Shown here: piece by piece, positions 53,555 to 61,355 of the stretch
How the letters are laid out: the number at the start of each line of letters is the position of its first letter
Position numbering within the stretch: position 1 is the first letter of the stretch
NCBI GenBank assembly: GCA_017519185.1
Contig: JAFWSX010000018.1
Span: forward strand, 1 to 64,000
Source: Bacteroidales bacterium
GTDB lineage: Bacteria; Bacteroidota; Bacteroidia; Bacteroidales; UBA932
DNA: 64,000 bases
Direction of reading: 5' to 3'
Notes under the pieces: generated by a model
Database searches by the model: none
Told to the model about the DNA's origin: nothing
Seen by the model: the letters and a program-made list of their open reading frames with translations, nothing else
Program-made: the position numbers and the translations under genes

Positions 53555-55684
53555 CTATTCCACTACGCAGAAGTTCCAGAAGCTATCCTCTGAGGATGTG
53601 TACAGAACCTTGTCATTTTTCGTCAGATATTCTATGTCATCATCATCTCCCCAACTGACATAAATGTCTCCGTCGGAGGTCACCCACAAACGATTAGTAT
53701 AGTAACCAAGATATGCGCCCTTTCCCTTGCCAAGCGTCAAGACTTTCTTGCCGTCCTTGTGAACTCTCATTTCTTTATTGACGATATCGGTAATCGCCGT
53801 GTAGACGTGGTCCCCGGAGCAGAAGAGAGACCCCTGGAAATTATACTCAACCTCGTCTATGTCTTGCAGGAAAGCACCGTTCTTGTAAAGGCGACCGTTT
53901 TGGCTGCCGCCATTCTGGTAATATGTGAAGATATACACGTCGCCCTTGTCCGAGACAGCTATCCTGGGAAGGCTGGTCCTTGTTTTTTCAACCAGTTTTT
54001 CAGTGACCGTACCATCGGAAGATATCTTGTACAGATAAATACAGTCATCCCAGAATGTATCTCTTAAAGAGGCAACAGCGTAGACCGATCCGTCAGGAGC
54101 CGTGGCAACTGCAACATCATAGAGATTGTTGGCAGGTGTCTGAACCTTGATGATTTGCACATCACCCGTAGCGGTTGCACGAATTACCACGAAATCATAC
54201 TGGCCAACACGTCCAAGAAGCGCAAATACACCATTGCGGGCTGAGAAACCTTTCAGGTCTTCTGGAAGACGCCAGGAATAATCCTTGTAATTATTGAGAT
54301 TAACAACTGGCCTACGGTTCACACAGAGCCAATCCCGATAAGAATACCGCTCTACCGAATAGAGGTCTTTTCCATCATAATCTATCCTGTATGTGGATTT
54401 AAAATTGTTCTCGAAAGGATGATCGGGATCGTCAGGATCAGAAATCATACCGTCAAAAGCGCCATTCAGCGGATCCGGTTGTCCGTCAATCAGAATGTGC
54501 CAGTAATTAACTGAATAAACGAAAGGACCCTTAGCTTTCGTTACATTAACCAGACATTCTGCGGTAAATCCGCCTTCCTCTGATGTGGCTGTTATGGTGG
54601 CCATTCCTTCCTTCAGAGCCACAACTTTCCCATCATTGACCGAAACCGTCTCCGGCTCAGATGATGTCCATGTCACATTCTTGTTGGCTGCATATTCGGG
54701 AGTATAGATTACCCCGATGGTGCGCGACTCTCCTACGGATAGATTGATTTCAGACACTTCCAGCGATATTCCCTTGAGGCTCTGGTCTTGCTTGACAGTG
54801 ACCTCGCAGTAACCCTGCTGTTCGATATTTGTCTTCGACCTGGCGATTATCCTTGTTGTACCGGGTTTGACTGCAGTTACAAGACCATTGCCGTCAACAG
54901 TTGCTATCTGGGAATTCTGGGTTGTCCACTCCACTTCCTGATCTGCTTCGGCGGGGCTTACCGTTGCTTTGAGTTGGGCGGTCTCACCTTCTTTGATCTC
55001 AATGGCAGAAGGTTCGATGGTCACACCTTCGACTACAATCACCTTCGGATTCACCGTTACAGCACAAGCCGCGGTCTTTCCTCCGTCCTTGGTCTTGACG
55101 GTAATCGTCGCTGCACCCACTGCGACAGCAGTCACCTTTCCGTTGGCGTCGACAGTAGCGACAGTTGCATCAGAGCTGGCCCACTCGACAGACTTGTCCG
55201 AGGCATCAGCAGGTTCGACAGTCGCGGTCAGCTGGACCTCATCCCCTGCCGTCATTGTCAATTCTTTCCTGTCAAGAGATACACCGGTGACACTTATGGT
55301 CTTCGCCGTTACTGTCACTGCACATGTGGCAGTCTTGTTGCCGTCTGCGGTTGTTACGGTTATAGTTGCCGATCCGGCTTTCACTGCAGTCACTGCTCCG
55401 TTGCCATCGACTGTCGCAACTCCGGCGTCAGAAGACTTCCAGGTCACGGTTTTATTGGTTGCGTCGTTCGGAGCAACTGTAGCTGTCAGGGTTTCAGAGC
55501 CACCCTCGACCAGGCTCAAACTAGTTTTATTCAGGCTGACTCCGGTCACTGCTACAGTCTTGCTTCCGCCTTCTTCCTTGCCGCCTCCTTCAGGCTGTAT
55601 TTCAGGACCGCAGCTAATAAGCAATCCGGCAGACAGAGCTGCCACGGCCAATGCCGCAATAATCCTTGAAATTGTTGTTTTCAT
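53555..55684 (-). CDS. BIG2 (bacterial Ig-like) surface lipoprotein
   Basis: A 709-aa lipoprotein: lipobox LLISC (Cys25). Four BIG2 domains at about residues 45-125, 128-208, 213-295 and 305-385, each with the VTGVSL ... LTATV ... ATVDGNG ... ITV pattern. The first two are more alike than the others. The C-terminal 310 residues form a beta-rich region (repeated short strands such as GSVYAVASLRD, and CVVE at the end), probably a propeller. It is likely surface-exposed in carbohydrate binding or adhesion. The promoter side of the gene is followed by a repeat element. Confidence 0.8.
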   Translation of the reverse strand: MKTTISRIIAALAVAALSAGLLISCGPEIQPEGGGKEEGGSKTVAVTGVSLNKTSLSLVEGGSETLTATVAPNDATNKTVTWKSSDAGVATVDGNGAVTAVKAGSATITVTTADGNKTATCAVTVTAKTISVTGVSLDRKELTMTAGDEVQLTATVEPADASDKSVEWASSDATVATVDANGKVTAVAVGAATITVKTKDGGKTAACAVTVNPKVIVVEGVTIEPSAIEIKEGETAQLKATVSPAEADQEVEWTTQNSQIATVDGNGLVTAVKPGTTRIIARSKTNIEQQGYCEVTVKQDQSLKGISLEVSEINLSVGESRTIGVIYTPEYAANKNVTWTSSEPETVSVNDGKVVALKEGMATITATSEEGGFTAECLVNVTKAKGPFVYSVNYWHILIDGQPDPLNGAFDGMISDPDDPDHPFENNFKSTYRIDYDGKDLYSVERYSYRDWLCVNRRPVVNLNNYKDYSWRLPEDLKGFSARNGVFALLGRVGQYDFVVIRATATGDVQIIKVQTPANNLYDVAVATAPDGSVYAVASLRDTFWDDCIYLYKISSDGTVTEKLVEKTRTSLPRIAVSDKGDVYIFTYYQNGGSQNGRLYKNGAFLQDIDEVEYNFQGSLFCSGDHVYTAITDIVNKEMRVHKDGKKVLTLGKGKGAYLGYYTNRLWVTSDGDIYVSWGDDDDIEYLTKNDKVLYTSSEDSFWNFCVVE

Positions 55685-55763
55685 ATGCCCTGATTTTGAT
55701 TAAACCAAAGTTAAACGATAGTTTACAATATAATGAAGGTTGGGAATTAATTGTTAGGAATAA

Positions 55764-55882
55764 TCCTAGTGGCCTTCAAGAAACGACGGAGGGAGCATTG
55801 CGGGATGGCGGAAACAAGAATGAGCGGCAGGCCGCCGCCCGGTCGCACTCTGCTCCAGGAGTGTTGTCCGAAGCCACCTAAG
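55764..55882 (+). repeat. MITE-like dispersed repeat, copy 5
   Basis: CCTAGTGGCCTTCAAGAAAC at 55765 pairs imperfectly with TCCGAAGCCACCTAAG ending at 55882. It contains the GGAGCATTGCGGGATGGCGG module. It is followed within 10 bp by an array of three hairpins. The wider stretch 55685-56099 has no convincing gene. Confidence 0.8.
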
Positions 55883-55888
55883 AACGAT

Positions 55889-56021
55889 CCGTCCACAAAA
55901 AAGTCCAAAACGTGGACGGCACCACGAAAAAAGGCCTCCCGTCCACAAAAACACCCCGAAACGTGGACGGCGAAGCAAAAAAGAGACTCCCGTCCACGAA
56001 AACGGGCAAAAACGTGGACGG
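55889..56021. repeat. Three tandem palindromic units, about 50-bp period
   Basis: CCGTCCAC and GTGGACGG recur as three 8-bp perfect inverted pairs: 55889-55896/55912-55919, 55939-55946/55963-55970 and 55990-55997/56014-56021. Loops are A-rich, 15-16 nt. Period 50 and 51 bp. The unit does not look like an open reading frame with natural composition. Confidence 0.8.
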
Positions 56022-56099
56022 CGACCAGACCAAAGCCAGGCTAGGGCCAGACACAAGCAAGGCCACGACCAGCCCCGAGCCAACCCGAGCCAATAATAA

Positions 56100-56564
56100 T
56101 CAGAAGTAATACGTAAACCCCACGCCGAGATCACCCTGATATGGCTTGTAGAAGACCCTCAGGTCTGTATGAGGTCCGATGAGGACACCGCCCTGGAACT
56201 TGGCGCAGCCCCAGTAAGTCCCAATGAAGTCGAACTCGTAGCCACCGCCCAGATAGGCCGAAACCCTGTCAAGACGCAGCAGGTTCACATTCATCATCAC
56301 AGGAATCTGGATGCCCGACAACCGCTGCCCGTAGATATAGCGGACACCTCCGATGAGATTCACCCACTGGTCCGGCCGGCCGTAACGCGCACGAACCCCG
56401 ACGCCCGCACTGGGATGGAAAGGAGACCCAACGGCGAAAGGAAGAAAACAATCAGCACTGACATCAGCGCCGACGCGGAAAACCCGCGCATCATCAAACC
56501 TGTCCTGCCCCATCAATGCAAAAGAGAACAGACAGGCCACAACAATAGTCAGAATCTTTTTCAT
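56100..56564 (-). CDS. Small outer-membrane beta-barrel-like protein
   Basis: A 154-aa exported protein (signal peptide ends near MGQ, residue 20). Alternating strand patterns (VSAYLGGGYEFDFIG, LGVGFTYYF) and a C-terminal Phe are typical of outer-membrane barrels. At about 130 mature residues it would form a small barrel. Its stop is 3' to the hairpin array. Function unknown. Confidence 0.7.
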   Translation of the reverse strand: MKKILTIVVACLFSFALMGQDRFDDARVFRVGADVSADCFLPFAVGSPFHPSAGVGVRARYGRPDQWVNLIGGVRYIYGQRLSGIQIPVMMNVNLLRLDRVSAYLGGGYEFDFIGTYWGCAKFQGGVLIGPHTDLRVFYKPYQGDLGVGFTYYF

Positions 56565-56584
56565 ACCCTAAAGATACGAAAACC

Positions 56585-57391
56585 TTACGGCTTCTCAAGA
56601 ACACGGAAGCCGTCGCTGCCGAGCACCAGCACATCGAAGCCCAGAGGAACCCGGGCATAGAGAGTATCGACGGGATAATAATCGATGCTGTTGCAGTGCG
56701 AGCAAGAAGGAAGGCGGAACATCACGCCGTCGTTGCAAAGCAGGTAGAACGAATCCTGAACGGCATCGAACGCCAGAGCAGAAGGCACAGCGTGCAGATA
56801 GAGCGGCCGGTTCTGCTTCGTATAATTGAGGATGCGCTCGCTCCATACACCGCCTCCGGAAGAAGTGAAAGCAGCAGGACGGCCGTCCTCGGTCAGACCC
56901 GCAATCATCACACTTCCACCCCCGGCAGCCACAGCCCTGAAATCCATCTTAGGATAGAAACCGCCGTACTCCTCGTTGAAATCCTTGATAGTCCACATAA
57001 AGCCGTTGTCAGAACGCAGGATCTCCCCTGCATCAGTGACAGCCCAGAGCGTCACGTCATCCGAAGCAATAGCGCGGAGCCGTCCCTTCAGAGGAGGCTC
57101 GATGTGAGCCACGATGACACCCGTAGGATGAATCATAAATATTTCCCTGCCGACGGTATCAAGGGCGAAAACCCAGCCTTCGAGGCCGGCCGCAGAAACC
57201 ATCGGAACAGGCAGCGAAAGAGTATCGAGTACATTACCCTCCGCATCAAGCCAAGCGAACACCTCTCCCACCGCCATAAAGCCGGCAGAATCCGCCACGG
57301 CGGCATTTAAACGAACCTCCTGCCCGTGAGCGGCATTGCAGCCGCTCCAGAGCAGGAAGCACGTTAAAAATGTTCGCAGAATAAATTTCAT
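56585..57391 (-). CDS. Exported beta-propeller-like protein
   Basis: A 268-aa protein with a signal sequence and a possible lipobox (LWSGC, Cys18). The rest shows short repeated strands (GWVFALDTVGREIFMIHPTG, VTLWAVTDAGEILRSDNG) like a propeller of five or six blades. The start overlaps the GH3 stop by one base (TAATG). It probably lies at the cell surface next to the glycosidase; no catalytic motif is seen. Confidence 0.65.
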   Translation of the reverse strand: MKFILRTFLTCFLLWSGCNAAHGQEVRLNAAVADSAGFMAVGEVFAWLDAEGNVLDTLSLPVPMVSAAGLEGWVFALDTVGREIFMIHPTGVIVAHIEPPLKGRLRAIASDDVTLWAVTDAGEILRSDNGFMWTIKDFNEEYGGFYPKMDFRAVAAGGGSVMIAGLTEDGRPAAFTSSGGGVWSERILNYTKQNRPLYLHAVPSALAFDAVQDSFYLLCNDGVMFRLPSCSHCNSIDYYPVDTLYARVPLGFDVLVLGSDGFRVLEKP

Positions 57392-60300
57392 TATTTCAGT
57401 CCGCTGCCGATTATCTTAAAGTCGTCAAAGGCCGCCTTCAAAGGAGCTGCTGCAGGCATCTGCATTGCTGCACCGCCGAAGCCGCCACGGCCTCCCATTG
57501 CAGCCATCACGCCCTCACAGCATATGAGACCGGCCTGGACATCCTTAAGCACAATCTGTGCCGAACCAGCTTCAGTGAACTTCTTGCCGTCCACAGAATA
57601 GAAAGCAGTGTAGCTGTCACCCTTCTTCACAAGGCGGAGCCATACCACATTGTTGGCGCCGATGATGCCATCCATAGGCACGCGGACAGCAGCCTTCTGG
57701 GCACCGTTCTCCTCAACCACGAGCTGAAGCTGACCGGCAGCCGGAGCAGCGGCAGCATTCGGATCGGGACGGCGCATAGCCATTGCGGCACCATATACGA
57801 ACTTCACAAAGTTGTCATCATCCTGATAAGCCACAAGACCTGCATTCTGAGCCGGAGCCGCAGGAGCAGTGAGGCAAGTCAGCTTGGTGTCCACGGTCCA
57901 GTCAGCATTGGCCTCCTGGAGCAGGATGTTCTGAGCATCGTTACCAGCCTGGACGATGTCGCCCTTGGCGCTTGTCAGCAAGATAGAGCCAGGACGCTCA
58001 GACAGAGACCAGAGTGCAGGATTCTCGCGAACCCAGCTCCACTGGCTGCCGAGAGCAGATTTCTGGAAGGTGTCAGAAACACCCTTGGTACCGAAGTTCA
58101 CGGCAATCTCCTTGCAGTCACCGGTATTCTCGTCAGCAAGAGTAACGACTGCTGTGCCGGGAACGGCGGCAGCCTGCTTCACGTTGACGGCGATGGCAGG
58201 ATCCTTGGCAACGGCAGCCACTACCGGAGCCTTGCCAGCCTTTCTAAGGAAGCTGAGCTGAGAAGCGTCGCCCACCTTGACAGCCTTGCCGTCAACCTTC
58301 AGGCTCGCAAGAGTCATCTCAGGCATAACCTTGATGGCGAATGAATCCTCCTTGGTCACGCCGCCCACAGTTGCAGTGCAAGTGATGGTAGCAACACCCA
58401 TAGAACGGGCGGTGATGGTACCGTCGGCAGCCACAGAAGCGACAGAAGGATTGCTGCTGCGCCAGGTGCCGCGTGCAGAGTTGTCGAAGCTGTCGTCGTT
58501 CAGGCAGACTGAGTAGCTTGCGTGAGCGGTCTGGCCGATGTTCAGCACATTGGCATCGGTGCTTGCCCAGAGAGTCTTGAGCTTGAGGTCGAGCTTGCCG
58601 GACATATTGGCACTGACGGTGCCGCGGATATCAGCAGATGAAGAACCGAACTCGAATACGTAGCGGCCCTGGTCGAAGGTCATACGCTCGGTATTCATAT
58701 CCCAGAACCAAAGGTCAGAGCACTTGATGTCGATGCTGACGGTGCGGGTCTGTCCGCGGGGGATGGTAACGCGCTTGAAGCCTTTCAGACGCTTGGCGGG
58801 ACGCTCGAGAGCAGCAGGGCTGTCGGGAGTTGCCACATAGATCTGGACAACCTCGTCGGCGCTGTACTTGCCGGTGTTGGTGACATCCACGCTGAGAGTA
58901 ACCACGTCGTTAGGAGTGATGTTGCTCTTGCTGATGCGGAAATTGCTGTATTCGAAAGTAGTGTAGCTGAGACCGAAGCCGAACGGATAAGAAACCTCGC
59001 GGTTGAAATACCAGAGGGTGCGGCCGACATTGCCTGAACTGCGACGCAGATTGTAGTCGGTGATGGCCGGAAGGTCCTTCACTGTCTTGAACCAGGTGGC
59101 GTTGAGCTTGCCGCCAGGTGAAACTTCGCCGAAGAGGATGCGCGGAACAGCCTCGCCCTGAGCCATACCGTTATAGCCTGTCCAGATGATGGCAGGGATG
59201 TTGGCCAGGTGGCAGAACTCTTCAACCTCGACGCAACCGAGGGTCTGCATATAGACGATGGTGCGGGGATTGACAGCAGCGATAGCCTTGATCAGAGGAA
59301 TCTGGTTGCCGGGGAGAGTAAGAGTCAGACGGTCGGCTTCCTCGGTAGCAGTATTCTCGTCAGTTCCGACAAAGATCACAGCTACGTCAGCCTTGCGGGC
59401 CATCTCGATGGTAGCCTCGTCAATAGGAGCATCCTGAGGAGCCTTGTATACGAGATATACGGTCTGGGGACCGTTGTAACCAAGCTTGAGGGCATTGGTC
59501 TTCATAGGCATGCTGGCGCCGTAAACGCCGCCGACGCGTGCACCTGAAGACTTGGTGGCCTCGATGCGGCCGATGAGGTTTCCGTCAGGACCGCCGACGC
59601 GGATTTCAACGATACCGCCCTCGGTGGGGATATTGAGGCCGACGGTAATGTTCTCGATGTTGGTGATGTCGACGTTGTCATATGCAGTCCAGGTGCCGTC
59701 GTCTATGCTGCGCACCTGCTCCTCGGTACCCATACCGGAGCCGACTGTGATGCCTTCTGCTGAAGCAGTGTACTTGGTGGCGTCGTAGCGGGTCACTGAG
59801 CCGTCGGTCTTCTCGATTTCGAAATATGCGATGTAGAGAAGGTTGCTCTTGCTCTTGATGTCGCCGCCGGTGGCAAGCTGCACATCCACGTCATAGCCCT
59901 TGGCCTTGAGCCATTTTGTGATACCTGCATAGGGAGATATCATTGAAGTGGCCTCAGGACGTCCTGAGTACGGGCCGAGCTCCACGTCGTCAGCCTGAGG
60001 GCCGATGAGAGCGATGCTGCGGATCTTTGAAGGATCGAGAGGCAGAGCCTGACGGTCGTTCTTCAGAAGGACGGGGGTGCGGACAGCAAGTTCGGCTGCG
60101 AGAGCCTGGTTGGCTGCAGAGTTCACGCGTGAAGGCTCGAACTTGGTGTAAGGAACCATCTGCTCAGGATCGAACTCGCCGGTACGCATACGGATGACGA
60201 ACATATTGATCAGGGCGCGGTCAATTTCGGCCATCGGAAGGATGCCCTGCTCATAGGCGCTGATGGCATATCTCTGGTATACGCTTCCGCAGTCAGAGTC

Positions 60301-61194
60301 TACACCCGCGTGGAGTCCGGCAGCAGTGGCCTGCTCGCGGGTTTCCACGAAGTAGTGGCCGTCCCAGATGTCCTGGATGGCGGCGCAGTCACCTGTCACG
60401 TAGCCTTTCATACCCCAGGTGCGGCGAGCAAGGGTGTCGAGGTAGAAGACGCTGGCAGATGTCGGCACGTGGTTGACGGCATTGTATGACGACATGATTG
60501 AGGGCAGGTTCTCGTCCTCGATCAGACGTTTGTAAGGATAAGTGTAGAACTCGCGCAGGTCACGGCTGTCCATATTGGAACTGCTGACGTGGCGGTCGAA
60601 CTCACTGTTGTTTGCGAAATAGTGTTTTGCTGTAGGCACGGCCTTGAGATATTTGGGGTCGGTGCCCATAAGGCCACGTACGAATCCGCGGGCCATTTCA
60701 GCCGCAAGGAAAGGATCCTCGCCGTAAGACTCGCCGGTACGTCCCCAGCGCGGGTCACGGACGGGTTCCACCACAGGACTCCAGAATGTCAGGCCCTTGG
60801 TGCCGGTCTGGAAGATGGCGCGCGCCTCATCTGCGATGGCTGAAGCCATACGCTCCACGAGTGCGGGATCCCAGGTCGAACCTGTGGCGACACTGTTGGG
60901 GAATGAAGACGGGCCCTGGATGCCTACTGAAGGGTTGGCACCTGAAAGCACTCCGTGAAGAGCCTCACTCCAGATGTTGTAGCCTTTCACGCCAAGGCGG
61001 GGAACTGCAGCCATGTTGTTGCCGAGCAATGCCTGCTTCTCCTCGAGAGTCAGACGTGACACCAGGTCGGTTGCGCGCTCCTCGAAGGTATACGCCGTAT
61101 TGAGATAAATGGGAATCTGGCCTTCCTGGGCCAGTGCGGATATGGCAACGATCATCGCCACTCCGGACAAAATACAATTGCGGATAAACTTCAT
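57391..61194 (-). CDS. GH3 beta-glycosidase with CBM6 insertion and C-terminal modules
   Basis: A 1267-aa exported enzyme (signal peptide ends SALAQ). GH3 N-terminal domain about residues 35-370, with nucleophile Asp in GYVTGDCAA near residue 268; GH3 C-terminal domain about 385-720, interrupted by a CBM6-like insertion at about 465-585; fibronectin III-like domain about 740-835; BIG2 domain about 888-955; a C-terminal concanavalin-like domain about 1045-1258, with Asp/Trp motifs similar to those of GH43 beta-xylosidases. I chose ATG 61194 because it precedes a good signal peptide; earlier starts add a non-signal tail. Substrate is probably xylo- or gluco-oligosaccharides. Confidence 0.85.
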   Translation of the reverse strand: MKFIRNCILSGVAMIVAISALAQEGQIPIYLNTAYTFEERATDLVSRLTLEEKQALLGNNMAAVPRLGVKGYNIWSEALHGVLSGANPSVGIQGPSSFPNSVATGSTWDPALVERMASAIADEARAIFQTGTKGLTFWSPVVEPVRDPRWGRTGESYGEDPFLAAEMARGFVRGLMGTDPKYLKAVPTAKHYFANNSEFDRHVSSSNMDSRDLREFYTYPYKRLIEDENLPSIMSSYNAVNHVPTSASVFYLDTLARRTWGMKGYVTGDCAAIQDIWDGHYFVETREQATAAGLHAGVDSDCGSVYQRYAISAYEQGILPMAEIDRALINMFVIRMRTGEFDPEQMVPYTKFEPSRVNSAANQALAAELAVRTPVLLKNDRQALPLDPSKIRSIALIGPQADDVELGPYSGRPEATSMISPYAGITKWLKAKGYDVDVQLATGGDIKSKSNLLYIAYFEIEKTDGSVTRYDATKYTASAEGITVGSGMGTEEQVRSIDDGTWTAYDNVDITNIENITVGLNIPTEGGIVEIRVGGPDGNLIGRIEATKSSGARVGGVYGASMPMKTNALKLGYNGPQTVYLVYKAPQDAPIDEATIEMARKADVAVIFVGTDENTATEEADRLTLTLPGNQIPLIKAIAAVNPRTIVYMQTLGCVEVEEFCHLANIPAIIWTGYNGMAQGEAVPRILFGEVSPGGKLNATWFKTVKDLPAITDYNLRRSSGNVGRTLWYFNREVSYPFGFGLSYTTFEYSNFRISKSNITPNDVVTLSVDVTNTGKYSADEVVQIYVATPDSPAALERPAKRLKGFKRVTIPRGQTRTVSIDIKCSDLWFWDMNTERMTFDQGRYVFEFGSSSADIRGTVSANMSGKLDLKLKTLWASTDANVLNIGQTAHASYSVCLNDDSFDNSARGTWRSSNPSVASVAADGTITARSMGVATITCTATVGGVTKEDSFAIKVMPEMTLASLKVDGKAVKVGDASQLSFLRKAGKAPVVAAVAKDPAIAVNVKQAAAVPGTAVVTLADENTGDCKEIAVNFGTKGVSDTFQKSALGSQWSWVRENPALWSLSERPGSILLTSAKGDIVQAGNDAQNILLQEANADWTVDTKLTCLTAPAAPAQNAGLVAYQDDDNFVKFVYGAAMAMRRPDPNAAAAPAAGQLQLVVEENGAQKAAVRVPMDGIIGANNVVWLRLVKKGDSYTAFYSVDGKKFTEAGSAQIVLKDVQAGLICCEGVMAAMGGRGGFGGAAMQMPAAAPLKAAFDDFKIIGSGLK

Positions 61195-61255
61195 ATTACT
61201 GATTATATAAGTTGTATTTGCAACGAAACGAATATAAAGGTAAGCATTAAAAATG

Positions 61256-61263
61256 TAAATTTG
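61256..61263 (+). promoter_or_regulatory. Candidate promoter -7 element of tricorn-type gene
   Basis: TAAATTTG is an exact TAnnTTTG match. Its transcript would begin at about 61270, inside or at the start of the small ORF that follows. The -33 element is not clear. Confidence 0.45.
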
Positions 61264-61267
61264 CCAT

Positions 61268-61348
61268 ATGAAAAAGAACTCGACTCTCAAAGCTCTTATC
61301 TACGCACTCATCGCTGCGTGCGTGCTCGTACTTGCTTTATTAAACTGA
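61268..61348 (+). CDS. 26-aa membrane peptide ORF
   Basis: ATG at 61268 to TGA at 61346: MKKNSTLKALIYALIAACV... followed by a hydrophobic end, one predicted membrane helix. It is seven bases before the tricorn-type gene. It may be a real micro-protein or a short leader peptide; the promoter position makes translation from its ATG uncertain. Confidence 0.4.
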   Translation: MKKNSTLKALIYALIAACVLVLALLN

Positions 61349-61355
61349 TAACCAT

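Noticed and set aside
53341..53658. 105-aa frame spanning repeat copy 4
   Set aside because: Composed of repeat sequence and antisense of the BIG2 gene end.
55889..56021. Possible CRISPR array
   Set aside because: Only three units, and the constant parts are inverted arms of a hairpin rather than long direct repeats with unique spacers; no cas genes.
55751..56044. 97-aa plus-strand frame over repeat copy 5 and the hairpin array
   Set aside because: The reading frame is an effect of tandem repeats (KTWTA units) and has no start context; the DNA is better explained as repeats.
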